Assembly (NCBI GenBank): GCA_051294375.1
Contig: CM119264.1
Span: forward strand, 30,355,656-30,419,655
Direction of reading: 5' to 3'
Length of the DNA: 64,000 nt
From: Paraspadella gotoi
Taxonomy: Eukaryota > Chaetognatha
A program made the position numbers and the translations under genes. Below are positions 12,164-23,154 of the stretch, piece after piece. Position 1 is the first letter of the stretch, and each line of letters opens with the position of its first letter. The notes beneath the pieces are model-generated. The model did no database searches. It saw nothing but the letters and a program-made list of their open reading frames with translations, and was not told the origin of the DNA.

Positions 12164-12505
12164 ATGGATGAAAAATATCGCTTGGCAAATGAGAGATTTA
12201 TGGCACAATTTGAAGAGCCTTACAGTTCAGAAGGTGAAGAAGAAACAGAGAACAAGGACAAATTTAAAAATGAGGCGAAAAACAATGCTACAGAAACATC
12301 AGAAGAAGAAAAAGAGCTAAAAACAACAAGACAAGAAAACCCAGTGGAACAAGAAGAGGAACTACTTCCCATGGATGAAGTACTTTCCGAAATATTAACT
12401 TTTTGTAGGAAGACAACATCAAAGAATGTAATTATTCAAAATGAAAATGCCAATAAAAAAGACCAGTCTCTTCGGAGGCGTGGGTTTGAATCCCACCACA
12501 TTTAA
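12164..12505 (+). CDS. Small Glu/Lys-rich ORF, unidentified
   Basis: An uninterrupted frame from ATG at 12164 gives 113 residues, very acidic (EEPYSSEGEEETENK) and without membrane segments. The middle reads like a real protein (LLPMDEVLSEILTFCRK). AATAAA follows at 12554-12559. No intron is seen. The last 13 codons lie in a tRNA-Leu-like 3' fragment (12465-12500), so the authentic protein may have been cut by an insertion or may continue elsewhere. It could be a small gene, a processed pseudogene or a chance frame in a purine-rich stretch. The frame continues upstream to 12071 through a Lys/Glu run. Confidence 0.35.
   Translation: MDEKYRLANERFMAQFEEPYSSEGEEETENKDKFKNEAKNNATETSEEEKELKTTRQENPVEQEEELLPMDEVLSEILTFCRKTTSKNVIIQNENANKKDQSLRRRGFESHHI
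12465..12500 (+). repeat. tRNA-Leu-like 3' half
   Basis: TCTTCGGAGGCGTGGG followed by TTTGAATCCCACC matches the variable arm and T-arm of a leucine tRNA, with a perfect GTGGG/CCCAC stem and a TTTGAATC loop. No D-arm or anticodon arm precedes it, so this is a fragment, probably from a tRNA-derived retroelement or an insertion. Confidence 0.5.
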
Positions 12506-13354
12506 GGAAAAACTCATGGATTTCTAGGTCGAAATCAACTCGATTTTATTCTGAATAAATAAAGGTGACGGTGAGACGCACGCATGGGGTTTGAATCAAT
12601 TCTACTGAAACTAAGAGAGAACTAAAGCTATTTATAACGAAAGACAGGATCAGAGGCAAGAGTGATTTTGACAATTCCATCGTTCCTGCAAGCTGATTGG
12701 TCGGTTCCGTTTCCGTCTCGGCCAATCATCGTTTTGGATTTTGGTGAGATTGATCTCCTGCGATGCTATAACAACCGTCGTCAAAATCATTCATTCATTC
12801 TATAAATAAACTTTCTTGCTTTCCTTCTTTGGACATGCAATAATGGGCCTATTATAAGATAATAACATAGCTTTTTGTCAGTCAAGTTTGTCAACTCTCA
12901 ATGTGTCCAATAAAATTTTAAAGTATTTCTATAAAGTAATCAACTGAAACTACAATTGTAAAAAAGGGCCACTCTCTTTAGTATTATATCGGGGAATACT
13001 ACTATTTTCAATTCTCTGTTAACTAAAGTAACCGGTAACATGTCTCTTCCACATTGACTAAAAACGTCTGCTTTGTAACCAAAGATCATCAAGATATTAT
13101 ATTTTCGAGTTTGGGAGGTTTCTCGGTAAAAGTGCCAGGGGCAAAGGCTACATATATATATATTCATCTTTGTCTCAACTTCTTGCCCTTGTCCCCAAAT
13201 TCCAAACATCCATCCCGAGTCCACAGAGAGTCCCGCCTCGCTTTTTTTCCCTTATTTTGTAAAAGACGTCGATGTTTTGCTCTTTCCTTCTCTTTTCCTC
13301 GATTTCGACTTTCCGGACGCCATTTGCGTCCTCAGACGCAGCAGGAATTTTCCC

Positions 13355-13507
13355 ACGCAGCAGCAGTAGACCCCCGCAGAAGGAATGGTCCGCCGCTGCA
13401 GCAGTCCTCAGCCGCAGCAGGAATGGTCCCACGCAGCAGCAGTAGACCCCCGCAGAAGGAATGGTCCGCCGCTGCAGTAGTCCTCAGCCGCAGCAGGGAT
13501 GGTCCGC
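13355..13507. repeat. 76-bp GCAGCAG-rich tandem duplication
   Basis: The unit starting ACGCAGCAGCAGTAGACC at 13355 is repeated at 13431, exactly 76 bases later. Each copy holds GCAGAAGGAATGGTCCGCC. GCAG-rich flanks continue to about 13570. Confidence 0.9.
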
Positions 13508-14206
13508 TACAGCATTAGTTGACCTCCGCAGCAACAGTAGTCCGGCGAAGCAGTAGTTGTCCGTGGCCGCAGCTGCAATCGAAAAATTCCGTACATTTTT
13601 CCTACTTTTGTTTGTTTGTTTGTTTACTTCCGATTCTTACTGACATTGTTCGTTAAACAATGGTGTTGACAAAAATCAACAACGCATAAGTTAAGAAGAT
13701 CGTCAATCATTCATGCAAAATAACTTAAGAGTGACAACGAAAAGTGTAGATAACGAAATCTCTCACGGAAATCAGTTATTAAGAGAGTGGTTAAAAATTC
13801 CCGTGAAAAATATTGGGCGATCGAAAAGTGACGAGAAAAATTCGCCGATCGTCCTCTTAAGGTTACATCTTTCACAATAAGTATTACTAGTTTTAAAAGT
13901 TAATTGAACTTTTGATCTTAATACGATTTATGGGTTGTAGCTATCTATGAAAAATAGATGCAGCAGTTTACCGTTATGACAAAATTGATTAAATTGATTA
14001 AATTGATTACATTTAAATCAAATTATACTAGTTATTGATACTAGATTATAATTAACAAACGATTGTTTAAGTTTTTGTATTTAAAGCTGCTTCATAGTAA
14101 TTAAATAATTTTAAATTAGTTATTGGCAAAGAATAGTAATATTAATAAACGGAAGGTTGGAAGTAGTTTTCAAATCTTTTCTTTTTCTTTCCTCCTTTTG
14201 TTTCAG

Positions 14207-14309
14207 ACGAGTCGCTGTCTTCCCTTCCCGCCGATAGAGGCGCTCAACTAGATCCTCTTCTCCTTCTCGTCGCGATGATAGCTATCACTGGATTCCTACT
14301 TATAATCAG
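14207..14309 (+). CDS. Transmembrane exon of unidentified gene
   Basis: The exon follows a strong acceptor (CTCCTTTTGTTTCAG) and ends at AG|GTGATA. Read in phase with both neighbours it encodes ESLSSLPADRGAQLD, then a clear membrane helix LLLLVAMIAITGFLLII. It takes one base from the exon at 6672 and gives two bases (AG) to the exon at 16186, making a Ser codon. The phase agreement on both sides is the main argument that the exon is real. Together the three exons describe a single-pass membrane protein with the helix near its C-terminal side. A TGATAGC(GA) repeat follows the donor. Confidence 0.6.
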
Positions 14310-14511
14310 GTGATAGCGATGATAGCGATGATAGCTATCACTAGATTCCTACTTAGGTGAGGCTGGCGAGAGGGTAAGTTAAAGTGGTCGTGACCGAAGA
14401 TGGGTAAGGCATGATGAAATGAGGTGCAATGAGGTAAGAATTAAGATGTGATTGAGTGATTGGATAGAATTAGATGAGGTGAATGAAGATTGGAGAGAAA
14501 GAAATAGGATG

Positions 14512-14657
14512 GACGAGACGAGACGAGACGAGACGAGACGAGACGAGACGAGACGAGACGAGACGAGACGAGACGAGACGAGACGAGACGAGACGAGACG
14601 AGACGAGACGAGACGAGACGAGACGAGACGAGACGAGACGAGACGAGACGAGACGAG
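14512..14657. repeat. (GAGAC)n pentanucleotide array
   Basis: About 29 perfect copies of a 5-base unit over 146 bases, with no interruptions visible. It is open on both strands and gives spurious Asp/Glu/Thr/Arg and Leu/Val/Ser repeat frames. Confidence 0.98.
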
Positions 14658-15903
14658 CTTATTCACTTCCGTATCAATGAAGTGGTATAATATTTCAAAG
14701 AATGTTTCAATTTTATATAAGGACCACTCCCTTTAGTATGAGATCGGGGAATACTTTATTGTATTCCGCACGAGCATCAAAATACAAGGAGCTGAATTTT
14801 ATGAACTGTTATGCTATCATCGCAGAGGAATCAAGACTGTATAAAATCCACTTTGGTTTCGCCTAGAAATCCCTGTCTGCTTACTTATTTGCTATATTAT
14901 GTCGTGTCATTGAATGAGGCTAAACTGGATGCCAAGAGACGTGAAGGGAATAAGTTGGACGATAGATATTGGATGAGTAAGAATAAGTTGTTCTGAAACA
15001 AAATTAAAGTTTATATGAAACTAAAACAACCATAGAATATCAAAGATGAAGCTAAAAAATATAAAAGAAGTTTTGGCGCCAAACTTGAAGGACGCGGTTT
15101 CATTGAAAGGGCGCCGACGGCGCCGTCTAATCAACTCCGTCCATCTGGCGCCAAGAATGGGAGAGGCGGCGTCTTCCTTGGCCGAGCCGGAATAAAGACG
15201 CCCAAACAAAAAAGGAAAAAAGAAAAGAGAAAAGAAAGGAAAATCTGGGCGAGAGAGAATATTCAATATGCAGAAAAGTAAACAAAAATCGGGAGGAAGG
15301 AAAGAGAGGGAAAAAAGTCAGTGAGACGAAAGAAAGGGGAAAGAGGAGGAGGGGGATAGGGAGGAGGAGGAAGAGGAAGAGGAGAAGGAGGACGGGTTGG
15401 GGTTCCTTGGTTAATAAACAGGAGATAAAATGTTGACTCGCTTTGAGTTTTTACGAAATGGAAATTTTTTAGTATATTAGATGGTTTATGGTAGGTTGAT
15501 TATTTATGGTAGGTTCTTTATTTTTTATGGTTTAGATCTAGAGAAAGAAAGAGAGAGAGATAGAATGAAATAAAGAAAGAAAGAAGGAAAGATAAAGAAA
15601 TTAAAAAAAGAAAGACGGACAGAGACTTAGTGTGTTCCGGACTTTCTAATATACTAGTGACCGTGTGATCCAGATTGAAGTGATAACGATGTGATATTCA
15701 AGCTTGAAGTGAGACGGCGACAGCTAGACGACAACAACAACAACAGATTTCGTCGGGCGAAAGTAGATGGAAGAAATCTTGGGAATCAAGATGCAAATGG
15801 AATCTGGAAGCCAAAGCAAAAAAAAAGCAAAAAAAAGGCAAAAACAGCGAGAGAGTAAAAGCAAACGCGACGTCACTCGAGACCCAAACCCAAAGTTTTT
15901 GCT

Positions 15904-15904
<1 letters not shown>

Positions 15905-15951
<47 letters not shown>

Positions 15952-15959
15952 GACAGAAC

Positions 15960-15997
<38 letters not shown>
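15905..15997. repeat. (GA)n microsatellite
   Basis: GA array in two blocks separated by about 15 bases. Confidence 0.95.
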
Positions 15998-16000
<3 letters not shown>

Positions 16001-16185
16001 CAGGTGGCCAACGTATTAAAGGCTTTTTACGTCCGGAGCGGCACACCCGAGAAGGTGGGGGAGAGACATTAGAGGGACACGTGAATTTAGGGTGCACCAC
16101 ACAGAATTTAGGGTACACCACACAGATTGCCCTGAATTGAAATTTCCCTCCAACTCCTTCTCTCCTTTTTCCTTACCTTCTTCAG

Positions 16186-16321
16186 CATCCTCACCTTCTC
16201 CCTCTTGCGGCGACTCGGCGTGAACTTACCCTCTCGCGCCGACATCGTCCCCATGGACAAGAGAGTCATGTGGCACTTTTCCTACACGTCCTCGCCCGTC
16301 TCGACCGTCTGCGACATGCAG
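16186..16321 (+). CDS. Cytoplasmic-tail exon of unidentified membrane-protein gene
   Basis: The acceptor is a pyrimidine tract ending CTTACCTTCTTCAG and the donor is CAG|GTGAGT. Beginning with the base that completes the Ser codon from 14309, it encodes ILTFSLLRRLGVNLPSR, then DIVPMDKRVMWHFSYTSS and PVSTVCDMQ. The first residues extend the membrane helix of the previous exon and the LRR Arg pair marks the cytoplasmic edge. Third positions are strongly C/G. No downstream exon of this gene is recognised before the RhoGAP exons at 25.5 kb. I do not recognise the family, and nothing shows that it belongs to the cytosolic RhoGAP gene. Confidence 0.6.
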
Positions 16322-16396
16322 GTGAGTTAAGGGGAGAGGCTGGAAGGTGAGTTAAGGGGAGAGGCTGGGAGGTGAGTTAAGGGGAGAGGCTGGAAG
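16321..16396 (+). repeat. 25-bp tandem repeat carrying three splice donors
   Basis: GGTGAGTTAAGGGGAGAGG begins at 16321, 16346 and 16371, an exact 25-base period. Each copy contains the GTGAGT donor; the first is the one abutting the exon. Copies differ by about one base (GGAAG or GGGAG). Confidence 0.93.
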
Positions 16397-17270
16397 GGTC
16401 AGGGGTTTTTGGGGAATGAGGAAATGTTTTCATGGTGACCAAGGTTCGTCGTCGTTGTCGTCTTCATCGTCGTCTTCGTTGTCGTCTTCGTCGTTTGATT
16501 AAGATTAAGATTCTTTAATAAAAATATATATTTTAATGAAATTTAAAAGACTAAGATTAAGATAAATAAATGAATTAATATTTTCCTGTCAAATTAAGAT
16601 TATTAGGATTAAAATTAAGATTAGAATGACTATTTAAAAATATCTTTTCCTGTGAAATGGTTAAGATTTAGATTTAAAAAATAAATGAATGAATATATTT
16701 CTGTGAAATTAAGATTGAGGTTATAATTATTAAGATTAAATAAAAATATATTTTCCTGTTAAATTAAACTGATTAAGATAACGAGATAATCAGAAGTTTT
16801 TAACACTTGTGGATCTTGAGAGAAAAAAAAAATATTTCTTTTATTAATCCTTGAAAATAAAAATATCAAATAAAATCAAAATATAACATTAAAAGTATCC
16901 CAACTCTCTCACACACACAAAAAAACTAAACCAGGTTTCACCGACGTCTGCTTCTGCTGTGAATGACGGAGAAATCACGACCCAGAAAAGTGAGGGAGAG
17001 GAGGAAGAGGAGGAGGAGGAGGAGGAGTGAGGATGAGGGGAGGGTCGTGTGCTGTCATGGGCGTGAATTTTAAATCTCGACCTCGAGAGAAAATATGGAA
17101 AAAAAAAGTTGAAAAAATATATTCGTATTTCCGAACTCAAAAGCGAAAGTAAAAAAATTCCTTGAAATCATTTGAATTATTAAGAAAAGAAATGTGAAGA
17201 AGAAATATATTTACTTAGGTATTCGATTATCTATGTAAACGTTTATGAATCAGTATAACTATCTGTGTAC

Positions 17271-17272
<2 letters not shown>

Positions 17273-17306
<34 letters not shown>

Positions 17307-17333
17307 TCTATCTATCTATCTATCTACTATCTA
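17273..17333. repeat. (ATCT)n tetranucleotide array
   Basis: ATCT repeated about 15 times with a few single-base interruptions. Confidence 0.96.
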
Positions 17334-17348
17334 TGCTATAGATTTTTA

Positions 17349-17513
17349 TGAAAATTGGTACAACCAATATAAAAATTATCCATTCATTTAATAAATTAGC
17401 TATCTTGCCCCTGACTTTGGACAGGCTTTGGTGGTTTAAGGCCTCCATCACTCTTACAAGATAATGACATAGCAGGTCCCTGCAAGCTTTCAATCAAGAC
17501 TCTCTCACAGTCT
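17349..17513 (+). repeat. Dispersed repeat family R1, copy
   Basis: Sequence running from TTGGTACAACCAATATAA through ATAAATTAGCTATCTTGCCC and GGCCTCCATCACTCTTAC to CAGGTCCCTGCAAGCTTTC. Near-identical sequence lies at 21073-21221 (+) and 22076-22185 (minus). Weaker copies lie at 12790-12900, 56190-56265 and 57950-58110. No coding capacity is seen, so it is non-autonomous. Confidence 0.85.
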
Positions 17514-17632
17514 TGTTTATTCACTCCCAGAGTACCTGGCTTCCCTATCAATGAAGTGGAAAATATTTCAAAGAATGTTTCAATTTGTATGTGAATTTTT
17601 TATCTATGCATCTACCTGTCTGCTTCTGTTTC

Positions 17633-17635
<3 letters not shown>

Positions 17636-17669
<34 letters not shown>

Positions 17670-17688
17670 CTTCTCTCTCTCTCTCCTC

Positions 17689-17719
<31 letters not shown>

Positions 17720-17720
17720 G
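17636..17720. repeat. (CT)n microsatellite
   Basis: CT array with CCT interruptions. Confidence 0.95.
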
Positions 17721-18757
17721 CTCCAATCCATAACCTGAAAATCCCCTCGAAAATCAAAAATCCTTTTTGGACTCAAAGAATGAAAGGAATTTCAGGTTTT
17801 GACGACAAAAACTGCCATCGTTATCGTCGTCGTCGTCGTCGTCATCGTCGTTTTCATCGTCCTCTTCGTCGTCGTTATTCTTCCGTTTCAATTTTCACGA
17901 ATGACTTCCTCTCACCGAAAATTCACAAAACCTGTCGGCGCTGATCACATCTTCGGCACGGGTTATTTATCACATGTGTCACCTCTTGTTTATCACATCT
18001 GCGTCACCGCTTGTTTATCACATTTCCATCACCGCTTGTTTATCACATCTCTCTCACCGCGACGCATCGAATGAGGCTCACCTTCGCTTCTCAATAATTC
18101 ATCCTTTCTCACTTGAATCTCAAACTCACGGTTTCAGCGGCCGTGAATTTCTGTTTGTAGCCATTTCTCTTTTTTCGCATTCAATTTCATTCGTGGTCGA
18201 GCATCATTCTTTTATTATCAGTATCACAGATCCTTTCTCCCTCTTATCACTCTTTTCAGTATCACTCATAATTTGTCATAAATATTACTATTATCAATAT
18301 CACACATTTGATCTCTATCTCATCATTATTTTTTTTTTTACCCCATTTTTTTTTTAAACTTTTTTTTTACTTCGTTTTTCCATCCACTCGCAAATTTTGT
18401 TCTTCTTTCTTTTTCCCTTTAACACGTCATCACATTCTATCACTACCTGTCATATCCTCAATTTCCTTCATGTCATTTCCCCCTTTTTCGCCACCTGTCA
18501 TCTCTCCCCCTTTAAATGTCAGTTCCTATCCTGATTCCCCGATTTAGTTGTCACCTTTTTTCGCCCGAATCAATTTGGGTCTCTGATCCTGGGATGACGC
18601 CGGCCGACTCTCTCTCTCTCTCTCTCCCTCTTCCCTCTCCTCGTGCTCTCTCTCTCTCTGCTCTCTCCTCGCTCTCTATCTCTGTCTCTCTCTCTCACGC
18701 TCACGCGGCCATTGTCGGTTTAATCCGCGATTTTCCGTTCCATCGCTCCGCCGTGCA

Positions 18758-19210
18758 GTGACGCTGTGACGCTTTGACGCGGTGACGCGGTGACGCTTTG
18801 ACGCGGTGACGCTTTGACACGGTCACTTTTTGACGCGGTGACGCTTTGACTCGGTGACGCTTTGATGCTGTGACATGATGACGCCGCGAAGCGATGACGA
18901 TATGTGACGCCGCGAAGCGATGACGCTGTGACATTGTGATTTTGTGATGCATTGACGTGAAGAGGCTACGATGCTTTGACGCTGTCTTCCAATGACCTTG
19001 AAACGTAAATATGCTATGTGACGTTTTGTCACGATGACGCTGTCACGTGATGACGTTGTAAAATTGTGACGCTATGATGCGATGACGCTGTGCAACTCTG
19101 TGTTGATGTGACACAATGACGATGTTTCTTCTAGATACGATGACCCTGTGATGCTGTGGCGCTGCGACGCTGTGGCTCTGCGACGATGTGGTGCTGCGGC
19201 GTTGTCAAAA
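18758..19210. repeat. TGACGC(TT/GG) minisatellite
   Basis: Units of about 9-10 bases (TGACGCTTTGACGCGGTGA) repeat with drift for some 450 bases, including TGATGCTG and CTGTGGCGCTG variants. The reverse strand reads as a spurious HRVKAS-type repeat protein. Confidence 0.9.
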
Positions 19211-19363
19211 GGATGTCGCGGTTTTTTTGACGAAGAAAACATTTTGACGTCGGGTGACGTCACCCTGAGATTTTTTCGACACATTTTGACTTTTGTGACA
19301 TTTGGATTTGGAGTCATTATTCGTTGCCGTGATATGACACTCTTTCTCTCTTTCTCTCTCTCT

Positions 19364-19463
19364 NNNNNNNNNNNNNNNNNNNNNNNNNNNNNNNNNNNNN
19401 NNNNNNNNNNNNNNNNNNNNNNNNNNNNNNNNNNNNNNNNNNNNNNNNNNNNNNNNNNNNNNN
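19364..19463. other. Assembly gap (100 N)
   Basis: A 100-base N run flanked on the left by a CT microsatellite. Confidence 0.99.
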
Positions 19464-19981
19464 ACACAGCGTATAACTCCCACACACAGACTCTTGTATT
19501 TTTTTCTAATTCGTTGTTTCCATTAAAGATTTTCTCTCACTTTTTTCCGCTCAGAGATTTTGACTTTTTTCTCTTGACTTTGATTTTAATTTATTATCTT
19601 CACTTTTTTCATTTTATCTAATGGAAACCGACGATTCTTTTCTTTTCTTTTCTTTTCTTTTCTTNNNNNNNNNNTTCTTTTCTTTTCTTTTTTCTTTTCT
19701 TTTTTTTTCTTTTTTTTTCTGCTACAAAAACATTATAAAATTTCCAAAGAATTTTTATCTTTTTTTGCATTCGGTATTAATAATAATTTCCTTGTTTTTT
19801 CCATATTTGATGTTTTCCTTTTCTGCTTTGTCATGTTTTCTTTTTCAAGGTTTGTTTTTCTTTGTTTTTGTTCTACTTACTAGTATTTTTGATAAAAAAA
19901 AGTAAAATATTTTCTCCAGCTTTATTCGGCTATTTTATTTTTATTTAACAAGTTTGAGCAATGCCCCTTTCTCTCTCTCTC

Positions 19982-20137
19982 NNNNNNNNNNNNNNNNNNN
20001 NNNNNNNNNNNNNNNNNNNNNNNNNNNNNNNNNNNNNNNNNNNNNNNNNNNNNNNNNNNNNNNNNNNNNNNNNNNNNNNNNNNNNNNNNNNNNNNNNNNN
20101 NNNNNNNNNNNNNNNNNNNNNNNNNNNNNNNNNNNNN
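19982..20137. other. Assembly gap (N run)
   Basis: 156 unknown bases, with CT/CTTT microsatellite on both sides. A 10-base gap lies at 19665-19674 within a TTTTC array. Confidence 0.99.
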
Positions 20138-20689
20138 CTTTCTTTCTCTCTTTTTTTCTTTCTTTCTTTCTTTCTTTATGGGAAAACAATGGCAATATTG
20201 CAAAATTTCAAAATGTTGAATTTAATGCTAATTTGCTTCTACTGACTGCAACTATTAACAACTGATGTCTTATTTTTAACATTTACTAACCGCATTTATC
20301 TATTTTTTTTATCAATACCAAAAACAGTATTGACAAAATCAGAAAAAGTATCAGTGTAAACGACTATAAAACGGTAAACAAGTAAGAATTTTTTATTAAT
20401 ATTAAAAACAATATTAACACAATTTTAGAACTAATTTATTATTCAAATGAATCTAGATTTAAAATTTTGATCGTAATTATAGCTCAATTACCAACTTTCC
20501 AACCTATCAATTATGAGAGCTAAAAACTAAAGGGGAATGGCTATTGTTTTCGTCCACAGATGAACATTAGGGTGGAGTGATGAAAAGATTGAGTGATTGA
20601 CATTATTTTTTTGGCTGCCTATGGATATATAATTAATGAATTTTAAATTCTTTTAAAAAATTTTTTAGCATAACAGTATAAGCAAATTC

Positions 20690-21065
20690 AATTTTTATGG
20701 AGTAATATCCTTATAAAATCGTCAAATTTCAAAATATTTTTTTTTATTTTTTTAAAGAACTGATTTGGATTGCTGTAACTAAGAAACTATTTATAAAATA
20801 TGTTATATTAATATTTTAAATGTTTAGATGACAAAAAATGACTAAAAAGTTTTAAACATAGTATAAAGTTTCTACTACAGAGAATAAAAAGTCAGGAATT
20901 TTCACCTTTCCTTTGTATTTCTTAAAACATTGAAGATGACAGAATTTTTGATACCAGTGTTTTAATATTTTTTGATTGCAACTTTTTATGAAGAATCTGA
21001 ATCTGTATAATAGTTTTATAAACTTATTTTTAAAATTTACTATGGTTTAAGGATATTACACGATA
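20690..21065. repeat. AT-rich fold-back element, diverged copy
   Basis: The left half (AATATCCTTATAAAATCG ... GATTTGGATTGCTG) is roughly the reverse complement of the right half (ACTTTTTATGAAGAATCTG ... TTAAGGATATTA). The centre near 20890 (GGAATTTTCACCTTT) resembles the centre of a clearer palindrome at 48100-48460. R1 sequence begins at its right edge (21073). Confidence 0.5.
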
Positions 21066-21072
21066 TATTATG

Positions 21073-21221
21073 AAATTGGTACAACCAATATAAAAATTAT
21101 CCATTCATTTAATAAATAAGCTATCTTGCCCCTGACTTTTGGACAGGCTTTGGCGTGGTTTAAGGCCTCCATCATCACTCTTACAAGATAATGACATAGC
21201 AGGTCCCTGCAAGCTTTCAAT
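21073..21221 (+). repeat. Dispersed repeat family R1, copy
   Basis: Nearly identical to 17349-17513 over its whole length, with a few single-base insertions. Confidence 0.9.
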
Positions 21222-21769
21222 ATTATATTTTACTATTCTGTTTCCAAGATAATATGAACAAAATATTTTTTGTACTAGTTAATCATACTATCTCACATCT
21301 AAAATATCATTTTTCGATCATTCAAATAAATTTTTTGTTCTTGAGTGCTCCACTCTAATGAACATTCTTTATTCATTAAATTTTTACAATTTTATCTTTT
21401 ATATAAATTTTAAAATAAAACCGATAAGTTATATATACGCGACCTTAAGAAAATACATAGTGAATTATAAAGTCGCGAGCTGTTAAGCTTTAGCGATTAA
21501 AAATCAAAACCATTCTTAGATTGCTACATTCAGTACATGTTTGAAATGAGAAAGGAAATTGGTTTATTTAAAAAAGAGACAAATAAGAGTTGGAAAGAAG
21601 AGAAATTCATTACATGTTGTTCTTTCTAGAAACCTAATTAAAAAAACAGTTTTGCTTCTAAGCAAATTAAACCAAAAGACAAATTTTATGAGAAATATAT
21701 TTTTTCTAGAAAAAGAAATTTAAAGATAAAAATAATAATTTTTTTCATTCATTTAATAAATAAGCTGTC

Positions 21770-21800
21770 TTGTTCCGCGAGTACTCACGGGGCGACTAAA
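21770..21800 (+). repeat. Partial CGCGAGTACTC repeat next to R1-like sequence
   Basis: ATTTAATAAATAAGCTGTCTTG (R1) runs straight into TTCCGCGAGTACTCACGGGG, joining the two dispersed families in one copy. The palindrome has one mismatch here. Confidence 0.6.
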
Positions 21801-22075
21801 AAAGGAATCAAATGTGCAAGGAGTAGGGTTTAGATGTGGGTAGTAAGGCGAGCCTTTATTTAACATTTTTTATAATATGAAACAGTCTGCAATAAAAGTA
21901 TTTTGTCCTTTTCCATCCAAATTGACTCATGATGTTAGATTTTGATTAAATTCATTTTCTTCATGCATGGAAGCATTTTAATATTTACAATATATATGAA
22001 ATGCATAAAAATTTTTTTAGGAAATTTAAATTTTTAAAAAGGGATTCTGATAAAGATTAAAAAGTTAGATAAAGG

Positions 22076-22185
22076 CCTGATGGAGGCCTTAAACCACCAA
22101 AGCCTGTCCAAAGTCAGGGACAAGATAGCTTATTTATTAAATGGATGGATAATTTTTATATTGGTTGTACCAATTTCATAAAGGT
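22076..22185 (-). repeat. Dispersed repeat family R1, inverted copy
   Basis: Reverse complement of 17349-17460: GGAGGCCTTAAACCACC, then AAGATAGCTTATTTATT, then TTGGTTGTACCAATTTC. Confidence 0.9.
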
Positions 22186-22397
22186 TTGTATTGTTAGTAA
22201 TGTCGGGAAGAAAGGAAAGACGAAACAGACTTCACAAGGATGTGAAAGAGACTTCACAAGGATGTGAGGAATTGTGGAGTGAGAAAGAAAGGATATGAAT
22301 TGTGAAGGGAAAGAATGTGGAATATATTAAGGGTCCTGAAAAGAAGGACAAGACGTAGACTATCTTCTATGCGTTGGACTATATTTCATCAATTTTG

Positions 22398-22565
22398 ACC
22401 CGGTGGTTGATTGAGTAAAGTCATCAGCTCATGACCAATGGACCATTATGTCCCAGGATCGACCCCCAAAGAATCGTAAACCGCCATGGAGGCATGGTAA
22501 ACCCCCCAGCATGCTTCCGAGCCCTGGACCCGTTTCATTGCTGCTGAGGGGGCCTATTTAGCGAT
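22398..22565 (+). mobile_element. Possible tRNA-derived SINE
   Basis: GGTGGTTGATTGAGTAAAG followed by CATCAGCTCATGACCAATGG and then CAGGATCGACCCCC has the order of a tRNA D-arm, anticodon arm and B box (GGATCGACCCC against the consensus GGTTCGANNCC). Non-tRNA sequence (CCATGGAGGCATGG ...) follows, as in SINEs. A box and stems are poor, so this is tentative. Confidence 0.3.
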
Positions 22566-22871
22566 CGATTTAGCGGCCTTATCCACAAGGATGTGGAGAG
22601 AATGTGGATGAGACGTGGTGGGGATGATTAGAATGAAGAGGAGGAGGAGGAAGATTAGGGGGTGAGGGGTGAAAAGACTTTGGTGAAATCTCGGTTTCCT
22701 ATAAACTTGAGACTCGGGTGATGGATTGACCCGATAGACCGACCGACCGACCCCCGACCGAGAAGGAAAAATGGAATTTCACAAAAAAAAGGGGGAAAAA
22801 AAGAAAATACAATAATCGTTGGAAGAAAAATTGACAAATCGAGAGAGAAACAGACAAATTAAATGGGGAAA

Positions 22872-22876
<5 letters not shown>

Positions 22877-22921
<45 letters not shown>
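22877..22921. repeat. (GA)n microsatellite
   Basis: Uninterrupted GA array. Confidence 0.95.
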
Positions 22922-22925
<4 letters not shown>

Positions 22926-23084
22926 GCGAATGCACAAGAATAAAAAGAAAGAAAAAGATAGAAAAAAAGAAACAAGGGGATCTAACCGTCATTTTTTATC
23001 CAAGCGACTCACGGAAAGCCGTGAAAAATTAATTCACGGCGAAAAAAATGGAGATTATGGAACTGAGAGAGTGGGGAATGGAGA

Positions 23085-23098
23085 GGGAGAGAGAGAGA

Positions 23099-23154
<56 letters not shown>

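Noticed and set aside
14379-14736. Asp/Glu/Thr/Arg repeat protein, or LVSSR repeat protein on the other strand
   Set aside because: Pure product of the GAGAC pentanucleotide array.
15060-15200. GC-rich minus-strand segment with several GGCGCCAA sites, considered as an exon
   Set aside because: Open for about 60 codons but Arg-repetitive, with no acceptor/donor pair in phase with neighbours. It may be a CpG-rich regulatory patch instead.
16186-16321. Considered as a MyTH4-region exon of the RhoGAP gene downstream
   Set aside because: The exon joins in phase to a membrane helix, whereas the Vilse group is cytosolic, and its sequence shows no MyTH4 pattern.
18701-19032. HRVKAS-type repeat protein on the minus strand
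   Set aside because: Product of the TGACGC minisatellite; no start or splice context.
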